Below are positions 1 to 8,515 of a DNA stretch of 49,469 bases, in pieces. Source of the stretch: Pseudomonadota bacterium. Its GTDB lineage: Bacteria > Cyanobacteriota > Vampirovibrionia > Obscuribacterales > Obscuribacteraceae. Location of the stretch: positions 1 to 49,469 of the forward strand of contig JAJPJO010000264.1 in the NCBI GenBank assembly GCA_021324135.1, read 5' to 3'. Each line of letters starts with the position of its first letter. Position 1 is the stretch's first letter. The notes under the pieces were generated by a model. That model saw only the letters and a program-made list of their open reading frames with translations, made no database searches and had not been told where the DNA came from. Made by a program: the position numbers and the translations under genes.

Positions 1-9
1 GGAGGCGGC

Positions 10-1263
10 TTGCAAATCCCGCCTTACGTGTGCGCCCCTGTTACAGGAGCGATAATATTCATTCTGGTCGCCACCACCTACAAGCGGCCGGTCTTGTCGT
101 TCGATCATGCGATCAAGACGAAGAGCGTCTCTCTTGTGCATGCAGGACTGATGCTCCTGGTTGCCATCGCGGGCATATCAATGAGCTCCCCGCTCGTCGG
201 CTTCGGCTACGACGATACAAAGCTGGCTTTCCTGATCGCAGTTTGGCCGGCGCTTCAAATTCGCAAGTCGATCAGCCCTTCAAGGCGGCTGGCACGCGAG
301 TGCATGAGCTGGCTCGCTTGCGCAATGGCGGCTTTCGGCGCCTGCCCTCTTGGGCGCGCGGTCGAGAACATCCCGATCAACCATCTCAAATTCGACACTG
401 TCGGAGGCCAGTGGTGGGCAACGATCGCCCTGGGTTTTGTGCTTCTGGCGCTTAACCGGCTCTGGCGGCCCGAGGTTTCCTGGCAGGATCTGGCATTCGT
501 CCTCTGCACGCGAGCGAGCCAGTTTCTCAAGCTGATAATCGCGTTCCGGCGACCACTGATCGGTCTGGTCGTAATCTGCATCGGGTTGGGCACGGCTTAT
601 TTCGGCGAGACGGTGGTCGTACCGCTGCAGCCGAAGCAAGTCATCGCCTACAACGAGGCAATGCAATCATTGCGCGGTGACTTGTCGCGCGCCAAAAAGT
701 GGTCAGCTTTCATCTGGCCGGAAGAGGGTCGCTTCCAGCAATCCCTTCAATATTATGAGCATCAAAGCCAGGCAGGGTTGATTGGCAAACTCTTGTATGG
801 CGAACCTGATACAGCCCTGGCTGCACAGGCGAACCTGAAGATTGGCGTCATTCTTCTCTACAACGCTGGTGGAGATGAAATGCTCATCGACGAGGCCCGG
901 AATTACCTGGAATTAGCCGCGGCGCTGAATCCCGGATTCCCTTATGCGCCGGACTTGCTCGACCATTACCGCTCGGGCGAGGAGGTCAATTCGCTGGCGC
1001 TAACCGCTCTGGTTGCTCAGCGCGACCTGGAGCTGCTCTACATTCACAACCCCCAGAGCCGGACGAAGAAGCCGAGCCAGGGCGAGGGTGACGAGCAGGG
1101 AGCCGAGCAAGGCGACAATGACAGGGGTCAGGCCGAGCAGCCCAATGAAAATGAAGGGGATGCGAAGGGACAGCCCGACAGCCCGGGCGAGTCAGCCAAG
1201 GGCGACCCGAAGAGCCAGAATATGAAAGACGTGAAGAGCGGTCGTGGCAACGACGGAATATGA
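10..1263 (+). CDS. Membrane protein with TPR-like and acidic tail (BatC/MxaK-like), possibly 5'-partial
   Basis: The first two thirds carry about five or six hydrophobic segments (near residues 10-25, 45-60, 72-85, 100-112, 135-150 and 180-200). A helical TPR-like region follows (about 210-340), then a highly charged Glu/Gly/Asp/Gln-rich tail. A TPR region before an acidic low-complexity tail is typical of BatC-type proteins in MoxR/vWA operons. I chose the TTG start at 10 because GGAGG lies just ahead, but the frame is open to the window edge, so the gene may begin upstream. The stop lies 13 bases before the vWA gene, which indicates an operon. Function by context: membrane partner of the downstream MoxR/vWA proteins. 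Family identity is inferred from architecture only. Confidence 0.6.
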   Translation: MQIPPYVCAPVTGAIIFILVATTYKRPVLSFDHAIKTKSVSLVHAGLMLLVAIAGISMSSPLVGFGYDDTKLAFLIAVWPALQIRKSISPSRRLARECMSWLACAMAAFGACPLGRAVENIPINHLKFDTVGGQWWATIALGFVLLALNRLWRPEVSWQDLAFVLCTRASQFLKLIIAFRRPLIGLVVICIGLGTAYFGETVVVPLQPKQVIAYNEAMQSLRGDLSRAKKWSAFIWPEEGRFQQSLQYYEHQSQAGLIGKLLYGEPDTALAAQANLKIGVILLYNAGGDEMLIDEARNYLELAAALNPGFPYAPDLLDHYRSGEEVNSLALTALVAQRDLELLYIHNPQSRTKKPSQGEGDEQGAEQGDNDRGQAEQPNENEGDAKGQPDSPGESAKGDPKSQNMKDVKSGRGNDGI

Positions 1264-1276
1264 GGAGGACTGAGCA

Positions 1277-2578
1277 ATGAACAACTTCAGTCTGGTCGGC
1301 GGCGTCTCTTTCGCCGCCGTCCAGTTGAAGGCGCTTCTGGATGCGCTACCAAAGCTTCCGGGCGCCATAGTCGAACATGTAACAGCACTCTTCGGACTTC
1401 TGCCGTCGCTTTTCAGCGTCGTCAGGTTTGCAGAGAAGGCGAATCTGCCAATCGCTGTTCTGATACTAAGCATGGTGCTCGGCGTTTTTGGAATCGCCGC
1501 GTACCTGGGCTGGCGATTGCGAGGTGCTTATGGCAATCGCCAGCTCACTAAAATCACTGCCGGGTCGATACGCTTCCTGAGCGAGTCTTTCAAACTGTCG
1601 GTCAGGTTGTTCATGTACGCTCTCTTCGCCGTGGCGCTGCTCGACCCATATGCTCCCGGTAAGCCGGTGCGCGTACCCAGCGGGCACCGGGACTATGCCA
1701 TCTGTGTGGGAGACAATCGCGGTTCGGGCGCAGTCGATGATGAAGCGGCCGCAGCCGCTGACGGCAATACCACCGATGGTGGCAATAACGAAAGTGGCGC
1801 CAATCACAGCGGCGCCAGCAAAGTCAGTGGTGATTCATTTCATGAGAAGCACAGCCGTCTCGACCACATTCGCAACGTGATCAGACAAGTCATGAACACC
1901 GCCTTTGCGCGCTCAAATGTTGCGCTGATCGCCTTTCAAGGCGAAGCGAACATAATCGTGCCGATGTCCGACTCGCCCGACTGGGTGCTCGAGCAGGTGG
2001 ACCCGGCCAACCGATTCGGTCTGCATGTGGCTACCTCCTCGCCTGTCGGCCGAGGCAAGGTGGACGGAAAGGTAAGCCGGATTGCGGCTTGCTTACAGAC
2101 CGCTCGGAAAATCTTGGAAGAAAACGGGTCCAAAGACCATGAAAAATGGATCGTCTACTTCGGCAATGGAGACGACATATCGGATCCGGCATGGCGGCGA
2201 GATGAAATCGCCAAAATTAAGGATGAGAACATCCGCGGCGCTATCTTCGGCGTGGGCGACAAAGAGTCGCGCATCCCGATCTACACCGGCGACAATCAAC
2301 AGTTCGCGGGCTACTATAGATTCCGCGGCGCCAACGATGATGCCCTGTCGGGCTATAACGAACAGAATCTGCTCGATCTTGCCGCGGCGACTGGTTGGAG
2401 CTACAAGCATCTCGACCAGAAGCAGGCGAACGCCTCCGATTTGCTCGACGAGGACCTTGCCGACTGGCGCATGGAAATCGGCCGCTGGCACATCTTCAAT
2501 TATGCAGTCGAAACCGGACTCTTGCTTTATGTCTGCCTCGCCATATGGGGCCGGCGCAAGGTCAAGATTCGCATTTGA
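1277..2578 (+). CDS. Membrane-anchored vWA-domain protein (BatA/BatB/MxaC-like)
   Basis: Hydrophobic segments near residues 55-75 and 110-125 precede a von Willebrand factor A region (about 130-400), and a last membrane helix lies near 415-428. The vWA fold shows in VALIAFQGEA (usual VgLVaFsg-A) and WIVYFGNGDD (usual vivLlTDGxD). The metal site is degenerate: the first strand reads VGDNRGSG where DxSxS is expected, followed by an Asn/Gly/Ala-rich insertion of about 30 residues, and the usual TDG reads GNG. Metal-dependent ligand binding may therefore be lost or altered. GGAGG eight bases upstream supports the ATG. In known systems such proteins work with a MoxR ATPase on membrane or periplasmic clients, and the MoxR gene lies 1.6 kb downstream. 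Confidence 0.8.
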   Translation: MNNFSLVGGVSFAAVQLKALLDALPKLPGAIVEHVTALFGLLPSLFSVVRFAEKANLPIAVLILSMVLGVFGIAAYLGWRLRGAYGNRQLTKITAGSIRFLSESFKLSVRLFMYALFAVALLDPYAPGKPVRVPSGHRDYAICVGDNRGSGAVDDEAAAAADGNTTDGGNNESGANHSGASKVSGDSFHEKHSRLDHIRNVIRQVMNTAFARSNVALIAFQGEANIIVPMSDSPDWVLEQVDPANRFGLHVATSSPVGRGKVDGKVSRIAACLQTARKILEENGSKDHEKWIVYFGNGDDISDPAWRRDEIAKIKDENIRGAIFGVGDKESRIPIYTGDNQQFAGYYRFRGANDDALSGYNEQNLLDLAAATGWSYKHLDQKQANASDLLDEDLADWRMEIGRWHIFNYAVETGLLLYVCLAIWGRRKVKIRI

Positions 2579-2590
2579 CGGGAGCGGCAC

Positions 2591-3964
2591 ATGAAAATCA
2601 GAAACCTAAATGCCAGGCTCAAGCGTTCAATCAAGAGCCACTGGCGAGCGTCTGTCTCGACAGTGCTCCTCCTCCTCTCGCTGTCGGCTGCCGCCGTCTG
2701 GTACGGCTGCACGCCTAATACTGCCGCGCGTTTGTGGGGAGTGGACGACACGACCTGGGTGACTTACGCAAAGAACATGGATGGGACTGGTCCGACTGCG
2801 GACCACCCCGTTTATATAGAGGCACAAGCCGAGCGGCTCTACGGCCTGAAAATCGGAACGCCAATGCGCGTGCACTACATCATAAAGACAACCAGCGATG
2901 TGAAGCCGCAGTTCGATACCCTGATGCAGGGCGTCTTGTTGCACTACAAATCGCCATGGCGGTTGGTCGCTCGTCCGCAGCCACCTTCGCATGACACCAA
3001 GGACGGTATCACCACCTGGGATCTCGAGGTGACTGTCGCCGTCTGGGAGCCGCCCTCTGTTGATGGTGAACCGGGCAAGCCGATTGACTTTATCGAACCG
3101 CCAAACGCCGACCCCGCGCCGGCGAAAGCGGCAGAGCCGGGCGCTGAGCAGCCGGCGAAAGCGGACCTCTCAGGCGCGCCGCCCGAATCAAGCGCCAATC
3201 AATCAGCGGAGCCGCGACTCTGGCCCTTCAAGCTGGAGTTTCTGGTTCTTTCTGGAAAACCAATCAAACGGCAATACATCGAAACCCCGCCGCTCAACTT
3301 CGGTTTCTCGAGCCTGGTCGAGCCGGATGCGCAGAAGCACGGGCTCGGTTTCGGCTCGCTGGACGATGTGCCGGCTCGCCCGAATCGCGTCGGGCTGGCT
3401 ATCGTCGGGCTCGGTTTTGCCATCGCCTGCGGTGGCGTTATCTATCTGATTCGACTGACGTTCTTCTGGTGGAAGCGATTCAAAGAGCCGCTGCCTGTAC
3501 CTGAAGACGTGATTATGCTCAGGCAATCCATGGATGAAGCCGAGCGCGCCAAGCATGCCAGACTGCCTCTCGAGCAGCTGCGCATTGCCGTTCGATCCTA
3601 TCTCGGCGGCGCCACCTTGACCGACGAGCACTTGATCGAGCTCTGGGTCGATCATCCGGAGCAAGAGACGGTGCGCGAAGTGCTTGGCATTTTGAGCCGT
3701 GCGGCTCTATCGGGGCTCCTCGGCCAGCTCGATGAAGAGAAGGTCAAAATCGGCATGGAGCAATTGATCGCGTCTCGGCTTCACGTCGATCGTCCCCTCA
3801 GCAGATGGTCGCGTCTGCGCGCATCCATCCAGGCGAAGGCGAGCCGGCTTGGACGGGTTGTGCCCGTTCATCGGCTGCCGTTCAGAAGGGTCACCGGATC
3901 CGTCCGCTGGTTCAGAAACGTGCCCTCCGCGCTTCGCAAGCGCATGCGAAGAAGCCGAATCTGA
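2591..3964 (+). CDS. BatD/MxaA-like membrane protein
   Basis: An N-terminal hydrophobic segment (about residues 20-40, signal anchor) leads into an extracytoplasmic beta-rich region (about 60-285). This region is interrupted by a Pro/Ala/Glu-rich linker (about 150-205). A second membrane helix (about 270-295) and a cytoplasmic helical tail with an Arg-rich end follow. This plan of signal anchor, Ig-like periplasmic domain, helix and short cytoplasmic domain matches BatD and MxaA proteins of MoxR/vWA loci; I see no diagnostic motif, so the call rests on architecture and position. The gene starts 12 bases after the vWA gene with GGAG upstream, so the three genes are probably co-transcribed. Confidence 0.55.
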   Translation: MKIRNLNARLKRSIKSHWRASVSTVLLLLSLSAAAVWYGCTPNTAARLWGVDDTTWVTYAKNMDGTGPTADHPVYIEAQAERLYGLKIGTPMRVHYIIKTTSDVKPQFDTLMQGVLLHYKSPWRLVARPQPPSHDTKDGITTWDLEVTVAVWEPPSVDGEPGKPIDFIEPPNADPAPAKAAEPGAEQPAKADLSGAPPESSANQSAEPRLWPFKLEFLVLSGKPIKRQYIETPPLNFGFSSLVEPDAQKHGLGFGSLDDVPARPNRVGLAIVGLGFAIACGGVIYLIRLTFFWWKRFKEPLPVPEDVIMLRQSMDEAERAKHARLPLEQLRIAVRSYLGGATLTDEHLIELWVDHPEQETVREVLGILSRAALSGLLGQLDEEKVKIGMEQLIASRLHVDRPLSRWSRLRASIQAKASRLGRVVPVHRLPFRRVTGSVRWFRNVPSALRKRMRRSRI

Positions 3965-4055
3965 CCTGCCGGAGCGAGCGATCGTGGCAATACACCTGAA
4001 ACTCAATGCAGCGGCCCCGACGAATAGACGGGCTAATTTGATGATCGTCGAACGA

Positions 4056-4083
4056 CCGGAGGCGGTTTTCATGCCGCCTCCGG
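4056..4083 (+). terminator. Perfect 10-bp hairpin after the vWA/BatD-like genes
   Basis: CCGGAGGCGG and CCGCCTCCGG pair perfectly around an 8-base loop containing TTTT. No U-tract follows, so it may be a weak or Rho-assisted terminator or an RNA-processing hairpin separating the first three genes from the MoxR gene. Confidence 0.45.
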
Positions 4084-4093
4084 CAGACAACCC

Positions 4094-4115
4094 GCATGCA
4101 TGCTTGCATGCATGC
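4094..4115. repeat. Palindromic GCATGCATGC arms upstream of the MoxR gene
   Basis: Two copies of the self-complementary decamer GCATGCATGC are separated by TT, 77 bases ahead of the chosen MoxR start. The symmetric double-stranded form looks like an operator or a simple-repeat expansion. It contains in-frame ATGs that would lengthen the MoxR protein by 32 residues. Confidence 0.5.
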
Positions 4116-4191
4116 CCGTCATAAGTGCACCTCCTTGGCTCGCCAGGTTCTGAGCGGAGACAGAGGTGCGCTCAAAGCAAGGAAAAAGCCA

Positions 4192-5310
4192 ATGGATGCC
4201 CATCCTACTCTTTATAAAGATAGGTTCGTTGCCGGGCGGCTCATGATGAACAGCATCATCGTCGGCAATGAACATGCCACCAAACTGGCCTTAGCCGCCA
4301 ATCTCATCGGCAGGGGTTTCCTCCTCACCGGCGACCCCGGCTTCGGCAAGACCGCTCTGGCTCTTGCTCTGCAGAAGTTCTACCGAGGCGCGACCTCGCA
4401 CGTGACCACCTGCACGCCTCAGCTGAAACCGAGCGACGTCACCGGCCAGGAGATCCGCAATCCGGTCACGGGCGAGCGCGAGAAGGATCCGGTCACGGGC
4501 AAGTTCAGGGTCGATCTTCGAAAACCGATGCTGGTCAATATCCATCTCGTCGATGAAATCAACCGGGGCACTGCGGACTTCCAGGCCGCCTTGCTCTGGC
4601 TGACGGAGAACGGCGGCGCCTGGATTGGCGATCAGTGGTTCCCTCTGCCGGAGCCCTACTTCTTCCTGGGCACCCGCAACTATCAAACCGATCCCGGCAC
4701 GCACCCGATGATCGGCCCGCTATTGAACCGCATGGCCGGCGAGGCCGAGCTCTTGATGCCGTCCAGGGTCCAGCTCAGGGACTTGATCCGCAACACGGAC
4801 GTGCACCGCGGCATCTTCAATGTTCAGCCCGGTGTGGAATTGGAAGAGGTGTTACCGATCCGCGAGTTCATCACGCACATGGTGAAGAGCATCTCCGATC
4901 CGGTCGCCGACTATCTGATCGAACTCGTTCTCCTGGTCTACACGAGAAAACCGGACGAGTTCAATAGGCTCGACCTCATGCCGCGGGAAAACGACAGGAC
5001 CAAGCAACTGCGCCGGCTGCGCTTCGGCCAGAAGCGCCTGAGCGCCGAGGAGCTGAAAGGTCTTCCTTACAGCAAAGTGCGCGAGCTGGAAGTGCTCGTG
5101 CGCGGAGTCTCGCCTCGCGTCATGATCTGGGGCGCCCACCTGGCCGCCGCCCTGGCTTTCATCGAAGGTCGCGACAAGATCGACTTCAGCGACATCGAGG
5201 AAGCCTGGTGCGCCCAGACCCATCAACTGCTGATGCGGCCGGTGGCTCGTTCTTACGGAATCGAGCCGATACACATCCTGACTGCCGCTCTGGACCTGGC
5301 TGAACGATAA
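4192..5310 (+). CDS. MoxR-family AAA+ ATPase
   Basis: This is a cytoplasmic AAA+ ATPase of about 372 residues, the usual size for MoxR proteins. Walker A is GDPGFGKT (residues 47-54, Lys53). Walker B is NIHLVDEIN (Asp121, Glu122). Sensor-1-like Asn163 lies in FLGTRN, and an arginine-finger candidate, Arg180, lies in LLNRM. I chose the ATG at 4192 because AAGGA lies about nine bases upstream and the ATG at 4096 falls inside a palindrome; the extra residues would not resemble MoxR. MoxR ATPases act with vWA proteins as chaperones or activators, and here the vWA and BatD-like genes lie upstream and a DUF58-like gene downstream. The usual MoxR-first order is altered. Confidence 0.9.
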   Translation: MDAHPTLYKDRFVAGRLMMNSIIVGNEHATKLALAANLIGRGFLLTGDPGFGKTALALALQKFYRGATSHVTTCTPQLKPSDVTGQEIRNPVTGEREKDPVTGKFRVDLRKPMLVNIHLVDEINRGTADFQAALLWLTENGGAWIGDQWFPLPEPYFFLGTRNYQTDPGTHPMIGPLLNRMAGEAELLMPSRVQLRDLIRNTDVHRGIFNVQPGVELEEVLPIREFITHMVKSISDPVADYLIELVLLVYTRKPDEFNRLDLMPRENDRTKQLRRLRFGQKRLSAEELKGLPYSKVRELEVLVRGVSPRVMIWGAHLAAALAFIEGRDKIDFSDIEEAWCAQTHQLLMRPVARSYGIEPIHILTAALDLAER

Positions 5311-5488
5311 TATGATGCCCGGCTTCCGGCGGCAATTTGTAAGATTGCCGGCAAATGACCACGCCGTTCCTTGAGCGATCGTGGTCATCTTGCTCGCGAT
5401 CGAATCAATCTCGTATAGCTTGCGCCGGCTAATCAACAGTTGCCGGCGATGAAAAGGAACAGTCGCCGGAAACGAAAGGAAAAAGGCC

Positions 5489-6409
5489 ATGGCCCATCCA
5501 AGCCCACGCACCAAGCTCGCCGAAGTCATAAGGAGAGCAGCCCAAATCGATCTTACCGAGCTGGCGGAGACAGAAAATCTATTCGACAACGGCAAACGGC
5601 TGAGCACGGACGAAGGCTATCAGGGTTTCGGTCCAATCGAGCGCATCGTGGACTGGGAGCCGGATATGCCGTTTGACGCAGTGGACATGGATTTGACCGT
5701 CCAGACCAGCCCGCGTCGAATGCAGGTTATACACCGTTTGCAAAAGAATACTCGCAAGTGGCTGATCGCCGCCGGCGCCGGGCGCACTATGTCCTTTGGC
5801 ACCGAGGGTGATATCAAGATCGTCACTGCCGCTGTGCTGGCCGTCTCGTTCGCCCAGGCAGCCTGGCAGATCGAAGACGACGTGATGCACGCCGTCTTTG
5901 ATGAAAACACTGCCGGCCCGGTGCTCGAACAAGCGTCGGCCGAGGAGATCGCCCTGTCGATTCTCTCTCATCGGGCGAGCAAAATTGCCAGGGGAGATCA
6001 GGCAGGGACGAAACGCTCGGGACTGGCCTCAATACTGGCGCAACTGCCGGAAGAGCCGGCCATTGTCGTGCTCGTCGACGATTTCATGAACATGGGCGAA
6101 GCGGACGAACGCCACATGGCGCAGGCGTCCCAACACAAGCTCATCTGCTGCGTTGTCGAGGATGCGCGTGAAAAGCGCTTTCCGAACTGCTCAGGGTTGG
6201 TCACCCTCAGCGATATTCGAACCGGGCGGCAGGAGGTGATGACTTTCGCCCAAGCTGATAAATTGGTCAGCGAAGACCGCGCGCGGCGCATCGAGGCGCT
6301 GACCGGCTGCTTCCGTCGCGCCCGGGCCCAATACGCTTTCTTCGAGGGCGGCGATTCGCCGATAGTCATGCGCAACAAGATCATGCGCATGCTGCAATAC
6401 GGCGCCTGA
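5489..6409 (+). CDS. DUF58/vWA-like partner of MoxR
   Basis: This 306-residue protein has no signal peptide or clear membrane helix. Around residues 190-250 the sequence has the rhythm of DUF58 proteins: a hydrophobic strand ending in Asp-Asp (VVLVDDFMNMG), a helix, a second strand (KLICCVVEDARE), then GLVTLSDIRTGR, corresponding to the DUF58 'DPrE-LP-Gl-tl-D-eTGe' segment. DUF58 proteins nearly always accompany MoxR ATPases, and this gene follows one by 178 bases. The ATG follows AAGGAAAAAGGCC. The N-terminal half is not recognisable, so full-length family membership is uncertain. Confidence 0.6.
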   Translation: MAHPSPRTKLAEVIRRAAQIDLTELAETENLFDNGKRLSTDEGYQGFGPIERIVDWEPDMPFDAVDMDLTVQTSPRRMQVIHRLQKNTRKWLIAAGAGRTMSFGTEGDIKIVTAAVLAVSFAQAAWQIEDDVMHAVFDENTAGPVLEQASAEEIALSILSHRASKIARGDQAGTKRSGLASILAQLPEEPAIVVLVDDFMNMGEADERHMAQASQHKLICCVVEDAREKRFPNCSGLVTLSDIRTGRQEVMTFAQADKLVSEDRARRIEALTGCFRRARAQYAFFEGGDSPIVMRNKIMRMLQYGA

Positions 6410-6590
6410 TCAAAATAGAGCGAATCCGCAAACAGCGTCCTGAACGCTGGACCTCTAAATTAGCGCCGGCCGAAGTGCCGGCTCAGATTTGTGACCGGCA
6501 CAATCACTGCTGGTGCAATCTTGGGCGTGATGAGAGCGAGTCATTCCCAAGCCTACCCTTCGCTCGCATGAAATTGAACGGAGAATAGAC

Positions 6591-7187
6591 ATGAGGTATC
6601 ACGAGAAAACACAGGGCGTGCATCGCCTGATGGTCAGGCTGTTCGGCGCGGCAGGCGTCGCGACTTTGCTCACCGCGTCGGCCGCCCTTGCCGCCGATTC
6701 GGACTCCCAGAGCGCCGCGATTGCCCAGACCAGCAAGATCCGCCCGCACGTGGTCGAGCTCGATCTGGCGACAATCCAGAAGCTCCTCGAGCCGGACTCC
6801 ACCGGCGCAGGGGCCAAGGGCAATCATTTCTTCATCACGACCTGCGAAGGCACATCCGTCGCCTGCCAGAAGGCCCTCGATGAAGAGGAGGTGGTGGCCG
6901 CATTCTTCAACGGGGTCAAGAAGGTCGACTTCTATCATCTCGATCCTGTGAAGGAGGCGGTCGCCTACGAGGCGGTTCAAGCTGCAATCGATCCGCAGAT
7001 CCAGGGCGAACCGAATGCCCTTCCAATCAGCGGGTTATGGATCGTCGACGGCAAGGGCGCCCACCTGGCGGTCATGATCCCGAACGTCTTCCACGGCTAC
7101 CAGGTCATGAACGTGATCCGGGGAGTGCTCCAGAAGGAAGGCGCGGCCAGCAAGGAGCAGGGCAAGGACAAGGACAAGCCTCTCTAA
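6591..7187 (+). CDS. Secreted protein with a thioredoxin-fold-like domain
   Basis: A signal peptide (positively charged start, hydrophobic core about residues 18-32, cleavage near ALAAD) precedes a domain of about 150 residues. The order of strands and helices and the segment LPISGLWIVDGKG (about residues 146-158), resembling the cis-proline strand of thioredoxin-like proteins, suggest a Trx-type fold. The two cysteines in the TCEGTSVACQ segment are separated by six residues, not the CxxC of a redox enzyme, so a disulfide or metal role is more likely than oxidoreductase activity. The tail is rich in Lys/Asp/Glu. GGAG lies upstream, and the HtrA-like protease gene follows after a terminator-like hairpin. 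Fold assignment is by eye. Confidence 0.5.
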   Translation: MRYHEKTQGVHRLMVRLFGAAGVATLLTASAALAADSDSQSAAIAQTSKIRPHVVELDLATIQKLLEPDSTGAGAKGNHFFITTCEGTSVACQKALDEEEVVAAFFNGVKKVDFYHLDPVKEAVAYEAVQAAIDPQIQGEPNALPISGLWIVDGKGAHLAVMIPNVFHGYQVMNVIRGVLQKEGAASKEQGKDKDKPL

Positions 7188-7203
7188 GGACAAGCCCCTC
7201 TAA
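7172..7203 (+). repeat. 16-bp tandem duplication spanning a stop codon
   Basis: The last 16 bases of the preceding gene, including its TAA, are repeated once immediately downstream with one difference (CCTCTC versus CCCCTC). The duplication leaves the reading frame unaffected because it begins after the stop. Confidence 0.7.
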
Positions 7204-7209
7204 GGAACA

Positions 7210-7237
7210 GGGAGCCCGGCTGCTCTGTCGGGCTCCC
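7210..7237 (+). terminator. Rho-independent-type terminator
   Basis: GGGAGCCCGGC and GTCGGGCTCCC form an 11-bp stem (one G-T wobble) around a 6-base loop, followed by AATTTGATCAATTTTC. It ends the gene stopping at 7187 and separates it from the protease gene. Confidence 0.7.
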
Positions 7238-7379
7238 AATTTGATCAATTTTCATACTGTCAGGGAGGCAATCGCTTGCCTCCGATTTGATTCACACATT
7301 TGATTCGGCAACGCTTTTTCGAGGTCAACCACCACTCGAGAAAGAATTACCTCATGGTGGAGTGAAAGAGGAGAAGACC

Positions 7380-8402
7380 ATGCTCAACCTTGGAAAGTGG
7401 CGGAGAGCCGCCAGCGTCACGGCGTTTCTTCTAATCATGGGGGTCGTCGGACCGCCCCATGCTCATGCCCAGGTCTGCGATACCACCAACGGTGGCGCCC
7501 GCCTCAGGCAAGCGATAGCCGAAGCAGACAAATCGACCGTGCTGATCGAAACCGTCAGCGAGGAGGGTCACGCCGTCGGCAGCGGATTCATCTACGAGCA
7601 GACTCAAGACTCCGCGCTCGTCGTCACCAATAATCATGTCGCCGGGGACGCAACCCGCATCAAAGTAACGACCCTTGATGGCAGGCACTATGAAGGAACG
7701 CTTGTCGGGCGCGACCAGGGCATTGACCTGGCTGTAGTCAAAATAAAGGCAAGCGGGCTGCAGGCAGCCAAGCTCGGCTCCAGCGCCGATTTGCAGTTGG
7801 GCGACGAAGTCTTCGCCATCGGCAATCCGCTCGGTGTTACGAACATCGTCACGCCGGGCATCATCGACGGCTTCAACAAAGCCGAGCCGGATGTGCCGAG
7901 ACTGATGACGAGCGCGGCGCTCAACCACGGAAATTCCGGCGGCGCATTGTTCGATCTATGCGCCGAGGTGGTCGGCGTGAACACCGCCATCTACGGAAGC
8001 AAAGCCGGCGTTCAATACCCGGGCTTCGGCTTCGCCATCGATATCGATCTGGCCAAGAAGGTCATAAAAGACCTGATCACGCGAGGCAAATATCACCCGC
8101 CCTTCGCCGGCCTCAAATTGGAGACGAAATCGACTCAGGAAGGCGACTCGCTTGCCGATGATATGGCCGTGGTCAAAGAGACGGTCAGCGGGAGCCCTGC
8201 AGAGAAGAGCGGCGTCAAAGCCGGGGACGTGATCACGTCGATCGACGGGGCACGTATCACCAGTCGCGACGAAGCGCTCGTGATCCTGAAGGAGCACAGC
8301 CCCGGTGACACAATCAAGCTTTCCTTCACCCGAAACGACAAGCCGATGGAGATCTCGATCACCCTCGGCGATGCCCTCGATGATGGAGGCAAGAGCGGCT
8401 AA
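7380..8402 (+). CDS. Secreted HtrA/DegP-like serine protease with one PDZ domain
   Basis: A signal peptide (hydrophobic residues about 10-30, ending AHAQ) targets the protein outside the cytoplasm. The trypsin-like domain carries the full triad: His86 in TNNHVAGD, Asp116 in GIDLAVVK and Ser186 in HGNSGGALFD. A PDZ domain covers about residues 240-335 (SPAEKSGVKAGDVITSIDG). HtrA proteases degrade or refold damaged envelope proteins. I chose ATG 7380 because AGGAG lies about nine bases upstream and the signal peptide starts there. Only one PDZ domain is present and the protein is about 340 residues, so it is nearer DegS/single-PDZ HtrA than DegP. It follows the MoxR/vWA genes, consistent with an envelope quality-control role (inference). 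Confidence 0.92.
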   Translation: MLNLGKWRRAASVTAFLLIMGVVGPPHAHAQVCDTTNGGARLRQAIAEADKSTVLIETVSEEGHAVGSGFIYEQTQDSALVVTNNHVAGDATRIKVTTLDGRHYEGTLVGRDQGIDLAVVKIKASGLQAAKLGSSADLQLGDEVFAIGNPLGVTNIVTPGIIDGFNKAEPDVPRLMTSAALNHGNSGGALFDLCAEVVGVNTAIYGSKAGVQYPGFGFAIDIDLAKKVIKDLITRGKYHPPFAGLKLETKSTQEGDSLADDMAVVKETVSGSPAEKSGVKAGDVITSIDGARITSRDEALVILKEHSPGDTIKLSFTRNDKPMEISITLGDALDDGGKSG

Positions 8403-8450
8403 CAGCCGACTATTCGATCGCGAAGAAAAGTTCTGCATAAGACAAATCCT

Positions 8451-8493
8451 CCTGCGCAAGCGAGAACTGCTCCGGCAGATCCGCTTGCGCAGG
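8451..8493 (+). terminator. Perfect 12-bp hairpin after the protease gene
   Basis: CCTGCGCAAGCG (8451-8462) and CGCTTGCGCAGG (8482-8493) are perfect complements with a 19-base loop, followed by CACCTTTTG. It lies between the protease stop and the next small gene and probably acts as a terminator or mRNA 3'-end stabiliser. Confidence 0.55.
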
Positions 8494-8515
8494 CACCTTT
8501 TGAGGAGCTTGAACT

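Noticed and set aside
4096..4191. Upstream ATGs of the MoxR gene
   Set aside because: They fall within the GCATGC palindrome, lack a ribosome binding site and add residues without family character.
6591..7187. Thiol oxidoreductase
   Set aside because: The cysteines are six residues apart (CEGTSVAC), not CxxC, so only a thioredoxin-like fold is suggested.
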